A DNA stretch of 64,000 nucleotides. Origin: Lentisalinibacter sp964427415 (lineage in GTDB: Bacteria; Pseudomonadota; Gammaproteobacteria; Steroidobacterales; Woeseiaceae). The translations under genes were made by a program, and so were the position numbers. Numbering within the stretch: the stretch's first letter is position 1; each line of letters begins with the position of its first letter. Below the pieces are notes generated by a model. It ran no database searches and had not been told where the DNA came from. It saw nothing but the letters and a program-made list of their open reading frames with translations. The DNA is taken from positions 1-64,000 of the forward strand of contig CAYRUH010000005.1 of assembly GCA_964427415.1 (NCBI GenBank), in the 5' to 3' direction. Below are positions 60,363 to 64,000 of the stretch, piece by piece.

Positions 60363-60983
60363 TTGAGGCGACTGGCACTTTTGCTGCTGACCTCCGGACT
60401 GGCGCTGGCGTGCCGCGCGGCAGAGCCTGAGCATCCGCGCGCGCCGGAGGCGGCCCTCGCCTCGTGCGTTACCTGCCACGGCATCGAGGGCCGCGGTAAC
60501 CCGCGGGTCAACGCACCGCGCATCGCCGGCATGGACGCCTGGTACATTCGCAGGCAGCTGCACGCTTTCCGTAATGGCTGGCGCGGCACTCATGACGGGG
60601 ACGTCGTCGGCTGGGAGATGCAGGCGATGGCGCGCTCGCTGTCCGACGAGGAGATCTCCGCCGCGGCCGTCTGGTTCGCGGGGCTCGCCGCGCCACGGCA
60701 GCAGCACACCGTGATGGGCGATGCCGGCCGGGGCCGCTCGCTCTTTGCCGCTTGCGCGGCCTGCCACGGCGCGGATGCCCGCGGCGACGAGAAACTCGGT
60801 GCCCCGGCCCTGTCCGGGCAGAGCGACGGGTATCTCGTCCGTCAGCTCGAGAATTTCCTGAGCGGCCGCCGCGGCTATCACGCCGACGATGCGGCTGGCC
60901 GCCGGATGGCAGCGAGCGTCGGCAGCCTACCCGACGAGCAGTCGATCCGCGACGTAGTCGCCTACATCGCGAGCCTCGACTGA
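60363..60983 (+). CDS. Dihaem cytochrome c (c4-like)
   Basis: 206 residues; TTG 60363 is the best start (GGAG 8 bp upstream), 14 bp after ridA. Hydrophobic leader LALLLLTSGLALAC, so secreted or lipid-anchored. Two haem sites: SCVTCHG (~residue 35) and ACAACHG (~residue 137), each with a distal Met region (e.g. GWEMQAM and GRRMAA). c4-type electron carrier in the periplasm, probably taking electrons from the flavin amine oxidase. Confidence 0.87.
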   Translation: MRRLALLLLTSGLALACRAAEPEHPRAPEAALASCVTCHGIEGRGNPRVNAPRIAGMDAWYIRRQLHAFRNGWRGTHDGDVVGWEMQAMARSLSDEEISAAAVWFAGLAAPRQQHTVMGDAGRGRSLFAACAACHGADARGDEKLGAPALSGQSDGYLVRQLENFLSGRRGYHADDAAGRRMAASVGSLPDEQSIRDVVAYIASLD

Positions 60984-61030
60984 GACGCAGGGGAGACGGG
61001 ATCCGTGTTACGCGAACTCGACGAAGCGGC

Positions 61031-61291
61031 CCGCACTGCTGGTACCTGGGCGACAGCACCACCGACGTCGTCGCCGCCAAAAGGGCAGGCATCACGTCGG
61101 TGTTCTTCAACGGCACGGGCTGGGAACACGAGTGGATCAACAGGATCTTCCCGGGCACGGAGGCCCATCCCTATCAGCCCGACGCGATCGTCGACAGTTT
61201 CCGGGAATTCCGCTGGCTGATGGAGGAATGCCTCCACGTCGGTCATCCCTGGGACGCCGCCGACGCCTCCACCTCCCCGTCCACGAATTGA
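61031..61291 (+). pseudogene. HAD-type phosphatase fragment (C-terminal only)
   Basis: About 86 codons, frame CWYLGDSTTDVVAAKRAG and on, ending WLMEECLHVGHPWD. GDSTTD is HAD motif IV, and FFNGTGWEHEWINRIFPG is like the end of phosphoglycolate-phosphatase-type proteins. The N-terminal part with the DxD nucleophile is missing, and no start codon or ribosome site precedes; a GTG-led 10-codon frame (LRELDEAAR) in another phase lies just upstream. A decayed or deletion-truncated gene. Confidence 0.7.
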
Positions 61292-61438
61292 TAACAGGAC
61301 ACCCCTTTCGCCAGGGCCGTGCCGAGGTCATCTTCCGGCATTGGGCACTATCCGAATAATCCATCGCCACAGATAAAATCGGGCGGTTGCCTCGCGCATG
61401 ACGTCGCAAAATTCGCTGATCATCCCCGACCCGTTGTG

Positions 61439-61469
61439 ATGTGTATATTTACTATTTATCATGTGTATG
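61439..61469. promoter_or_regulatory. Direct-repeat operator candidate of vapBC
   Basis: ATGTGTAT at 61439-61446 and again at 61461-61468, 22 bp apart (two helical turns), in an AT-rich stretch just upstream of vapB. Type II antitoxins usually bind such paired sites to repress their own promoter. Confidence 0.55.
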
Positions 61470-61490
61470 AAAGATTAGCGAGGTAACGCC

Positions 61491-61685
61491 GTGCGGACGA
61501 ATATTGTAATCGACGATGAATTGATGGAAGAAGCGCTCAAGGCAAGTGGCGCGCGGACCAAGAAAGAGGCAGTTGAACTGGGACTGAAGACACTGGTTCG
61601 GCTCAAGAAGCAGGAGAAGATTCGAAAGTTCAGGGGCAAACTGCGCTGGGAGGGCGATCTGGCTGACCAGAGAACGACGAGATGA
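61491..61685 (+). CDS. vapB: VapB-family antitoxin
   Basis: 64 residues from GTG 61491 (GAGGTAAC upstream). RHH-like N-terminus MRTNIVIDDELMEEALKASG, then KKEAVELGLKTLVRLKKQ, and a C-terminal FRGKLRWEGDL tail that would thread into the toxin's active site. DUF2191/VapB type. Neutralises VapC and represses the operon. Stop overlaps the toxin start (ATGA). Confidence 0.9.
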   Translation: MRTNIVIDDELMEEALKASGARTKKEAVELGLKTLVRLKKQEKIRKFRGKLRWEGDLADQRTTR

Positions 61686-62083
61686 TCCTGGTCGATTCCA
61701 GCGTCTGGATCGATTACTTCAATGGCGCCGAGAGCGAAGAGACCGACTTGCTCGACGAGTCACTCACAAGCGAAACCGTTTGCCTGGGCGATATGATCCT
61801 GGCGGAAGTCCTGCAGGGCTTTCGGCGCGAGCGGGACTACCGGAACGCTCGTGAACTGCTGACGGCACTACCCGTCTACCAGGTGATGACACCGGCGTTG
61901 GCGCTGGTCGCAGCGGACAACTATCGGAGTCTTCGGAAACGAGGTGCCACCGTAAGAAAGTCCGTAGATGTCTGGATCGCGACATTCTGCATCGAGAATG
62001 GTGTGCCGCTGCTCTTCAGCGACCGGGATTTCCTGCCTTTCGTACGCTATCTCAAGCTGGCGACGCCCTTGTCGTACACCTGA
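61682..62083 (+). CDS. vapC: VapC-family PIN-domain toxin
   Basis: 133 residues. PIN RNase acidic residues: D5 in LVDSSVWIDYF, Glu in LAEVLQGFR (~residue 41), Asp in SVDVWIATF (~residue 96) and Asp in FSDRDFLPF (~residue 113). Cleaves tRNA or rRNA when the antitoxin is degraded. Complete and in frame with its antitoxin, 4-bp overlap. Confidence 0.93.
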   Translation: MILVDSSVWIDYFNGAESEETDLLDESLTSETVCLGDMILAEVLQGFRRERDYRNARELLTALPVYQVMTPALALVAADNYRSLRKRGATVRKSVDVWIATFCIENGVPLLFSDRDFLPFVRYLKLATPLSYT

Positions 62084-62144
62084 TCCCCGGATTCCGGTGC
62101 GCCAGCGTCTCGGACATCTGAGCAGGATCGATTCACAATCCTCG

Positions 62145-63371
62145 TCACTGCACCGCACGCTGCTGGCGACTCCCCTTCGCGCCGAGCAGAAACGGCGCTC
62201 GCGGACTCGCCTTGCCCGCCACCAGTGCCGCCACGTGCGCGCCGACCGCGGGCCCGTGCTTGAAACCGTGACCCGAGCCACCGCCGACGACCCAGACGTT
62301 ATCGAGGCCCGGGTGCCGGTCGATCACCAGGTGGCCGTCCGAACTGTTCTCGTATTGACACACGCGGCTTTCGCTGAGCGGGGCCTCCGCGAGGGCCGGG
62401 AAGCGCCGGGCCAGAAATGCCCGCGCCCTGAGCTCGCCCTCCTCGCTGGCACGCCGGTCGCCGCTGTCGGGATCCATGGGCGCGCCGTGTGTGTCGTCGG
62501 CCACTTTGAAGCCGCGGCCCTCGAGGTCGGGAAAGCCGTAGAACGGCAGGTCCGCCCATACCGGCAGTGCCCCGGTCGCGCCGGCCGCGACGGCAAAGTA
62601 GAACACTTCCTGCCGGCTGACGAACAGCCGCCCGGCCATCGCCTCCGGACAGACCCGGTCGAGCCACGGTCCGCACGCGAACACGAACTGCTCCGCAGCG
62701 ATGGTCTCACCGGTGCGGGTGGTGACGGCGGGCAGTGACCCGCCGTCCGCGTGATCGGCACGCACCGGGTTTACCCGGCCACCGAAGAAAGCGACGCCAT
62801 CGGCGGCCAGCTCCGCCGCCATGAACTGCACGGCCCGCCGGGCCATCAGCGCTCCGGCACGGGGTTCGAGGAAACCGGCTTCGCCGTCGTCCGCACTGAT
62901 CACCGGATAGCGGCGGCGCAAATCGCCGGTCGATAGGAATTCGTGCGGGATGCCGAAACGAGACAACACGTCGGCGCTCGCGCGCACCAGCGTGTCGCGC
63001 TCCTCATGCAGCCACAGGACACCCATGGGATGGAAGACGGGCAGCCCGCTACGCGCCGAGAGCGCCTGCCAGTCGGTGAGCGAGCGCCAGGCCCATTCCG
63101 AGTAGATCGCCTGGTCGCCATAGCCCGCCCGTATGACCCGGCTCTCGCCGCCCGAGGACGCCCGGCTGTGAGCCGGTGCAACGGCATCGATGACGGCGAC
63201 GCGCCGGCCGGACCGGCATAGTTGCCAGGCGCTCCAGATGCCGAAAACACCCGCGCCGACCACCACGACGTCGTACTTGCGGGACGCACCGCGCGCCCGG
63301 TGCGGCCAGAGGGAAGCGGACAGTCCGATCGCACTCAACCCCTTCAGAAGTTCCCTGCGTGTGGCGTTCAT
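62145..63371 (-). CDS. Tat-exported sarcosine/N-methyl-amino-acid oxidase-like flavoenzyme
   Basis: 408 residues from ATG 63371 (an ATG 24 bp upstream is possible). Tat motif ATRRELLKGLSAIGLSASL, so periplasmic. FAD loop VVVVGAGVFGIWSAWQL, SSGGESRVIRAGYG and the covalent-flavin site RVCQYENSSDGHLVI, with Cys in the place of monomeric sarcosine oxidase Cys315. Oxidises N-methyl or secondary amines, giving formaldehyde or an imine. Convergent with VapBC; no cytochrome beside it. Confidence 0.88.
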   Translation of the reverse strand: MNATRRELLKGLSAIGLSASLWPHRARGASRKYDVVVVGAGVFGIWSAWQLCRSGRRVAVIDAVAPAHSRASSGGESRVIRAGYGDQAIYSEWAWRSLTDWQALSARSGLPVFHPMGVLWLHEERDTLVRASADVLSRFGIPHEFLSTGDLRRRYPVISADDGEAGFLEPRAGALMARRAVQFMAAELAADGVAFFGGRVNPVRADHADGGSLPAVTTRTGETIAAEQFVFACGPWLDRVCPEAMAGRLFVSRQEVFYFAVAAGATGALPVWADLPFYGFPDLEGRGFKVADDTHGAPMDPDSGDRRASEEGELRARAFLARRFPALAEAPLSESRVCQYENSSDGHLVIDRHPGLDNVWVVGGGSGHGFKHGPAVGAHVAALVAGKASPRAPFLLGAKGSRQQRAVQ

Positions 63372-63423
63372 TTTTCCATCCCGATGCCTGGTCATCGCCG
63401 CCCGCGCCCGGCATCACCCGCGA

Positions 63424-63942
63424 TCAAGCGCTTGATCTCCCACTTGCAGATGACTCATTCCCAGGCGTATTACAAACCGGCCGCCGGCCGGCTCGGAAAT
63501 CGTAATCCCCGTTGCTGGCCTTGTAGTCGTCGATGGCCTCTTCCATGTCCGCCATCAGCGCCTTTATGATGGCGCCGCGCCCGCCGATGCCGAGCTGGAT
63601 ATAGGCCTTGCCGCCGATCCAGTCGCTGAGTTCGCGATCCGGCGAATCGAACTCGACCGCTGCCCGGAATACCCACACGCCGTCGCCGTGTTTCTCGCAT
63701 TCGACCGTGCCGGCCAGGAACAGCGCCGACGGCTTGCCGCTGAACGGCACCGCTTCGATGCCCGCCTTCTGCAGCACACTCTCCATGTGCACCTGCACGT
63801 CTTCCGGTGTGACCGGGCAGTCCGACTCGGCACCCGCCGCGATGGACAGTTCGCCGGGAGTCTCGCTGCGCATCCAGGGCTCCGGCTGCGCCACCACGGC
63901 AACGGGAAGCAGCATCGCCAGCAGCAGGGTCGGTATTCTCAT
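63424..63942 (-). CDS. Secreted protein of unknown function
   Basis: 172 residues. Signal peptide MRIPTLLLAMLLPVAVVA, cleavage near residue 18. The mature part (residues ~40-150) has alternating beta/alpha character (CPVTPEDVQVHMESVL, WIGGKAYIQLGIGGRGA) and two Cys in the early part; the C-terminus is low-complexity (NTPGNESSASG). No family recognised. 53 bp from the flavoenzyme start on the same strand, so possibly co-transcribed. Confidence 0.65.
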   Translation of the reverse strand: MRIPTLLLAMLLPVAVVAQPEPWMRSETPGELSIAAGAESDCPVTPEDVQVHMESVLQKAGIEAVPFSGKPSALFLAGTVECEKHGDGVWVFRAAVEFDSPDRELSDWIGGKAYIQLGIGGRGAIIKALMADMEEAIDDYKASNGDYDFRAGRRPVCNTPGNESSASGRSSA

Positions 63943-64000
63943 CCATCTCTCCTTGCTTGACGCCGACCCAACCCTACCACGGCCCAGTGGTTTTCCGGGG
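63943..64000. other. No feature seen to window end
   Basis: 58 bp upstream of the secreted protein gene; probably contains its promoter, but nothing definite is visible. Confidence 0.3.

Noticed and set aside
1..64000. Prophage, integrase or insertion sequence
   Set aside because: No integrase, transposase, phage structural gene or terminal inverted repeats with target duplication were recognised.

Overview
The window reads as a high-GC gammaproteobacterial chromosome. The supporting signs are TonB-dependent receptors, an RND efflux pump, a PlsB-type acyltransferase, DksA/TraR-type zinc finger, NupC carriers, a deo gene set and palindromic REP elements of the kind common in Pseudomonas-like genomes. 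No species marker (rRNA, tRNA, ribosomal protein) is present, so the assignment stays at class level.

Region 1 (1-37 kb) is a lipid/isoprenoid-type catabolic region. It holds two acyl-CoA synthetases, an acyl-CoA dehydrogenase, two thiolases, SDR dehydrogenases, a 2-nitropropane-dioxygenase-like flavoprotein, a PaaN-like aldehyde dehydrogenase, a 2-hydroxychromene-2-carboxylate isomerase-like protein, two DUF1295 (steroid-reductase-like) membrane proteins, an HSL-type esterase, a molybdopterin oxidoreductase, an MFS carrier, an RND pump with an associated quinone-oxidoreductase-like MDR, two TonB receptors and seven small NTF2-fold (SnoaL / limonene-epoxide-hydrolase-like) proteins. Genes lie in short operons paired head-to-head over six short AT-rich divergent promoter regions that share AGTC- and GCAAGT-type motifs. 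A fused two-domain HxlR repressor inside the region is the obvious candidate regulator. The substrate cannot be named from sequence; steroids, terpenoids or similar alicyclic compounds fit the families.

Region 2 (38-61 kb) is a nucleoside/nucleic-acid utilisation locus: upp, a 35-codon internally deleted thymidine kinase remnant, two nupC-type carriers, deoB, a lipoprotein amidohydrolase (probable nucleoside deaminase), add, deoA, cdd, an e(P4)-type 5'-nucleotidase lipoprotein, ppa, a secreted endonuclease/exonuclease/phosphatase-family lipoprotein, a beta-propeller-like lipoprotein, a TonB receptor, deoD, deoC and an aldehyde dehydrogenase followed by a truncated, cysteine-less partner. Together these could break down extracellular nucleotides, import nucleosides, release the bases and send deoxyribose to glyceraldehyde-3-P and acetate. 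The deoD strand runs on without real gaps into a Tat-exported flavin amine oxidase, a Sec-exported RidA protein and a dihaem cytochrome c, which look like a periplasmic amine-oxidising set.

Region 3 (61-64 kb) has a HAD phosphatase fragment, a VapBC toxin-antitoxin pair with direct-repeat operator, a Tat-exported sarcosine-oxidase-like flavoenzyme with the covalent-FAD cysteine, and a secreted protein of unknown function.

Nineteen REP-like palindromes sit in nine clusters between genes (946-49113). In three places the repeat supplies the TAG stop codon of the adjacent gene, and in one place it is translated as the C-terminal tail of adenosine deaminase. No CRISPR array, prophage, insertion sequence or tRNA was recognised.
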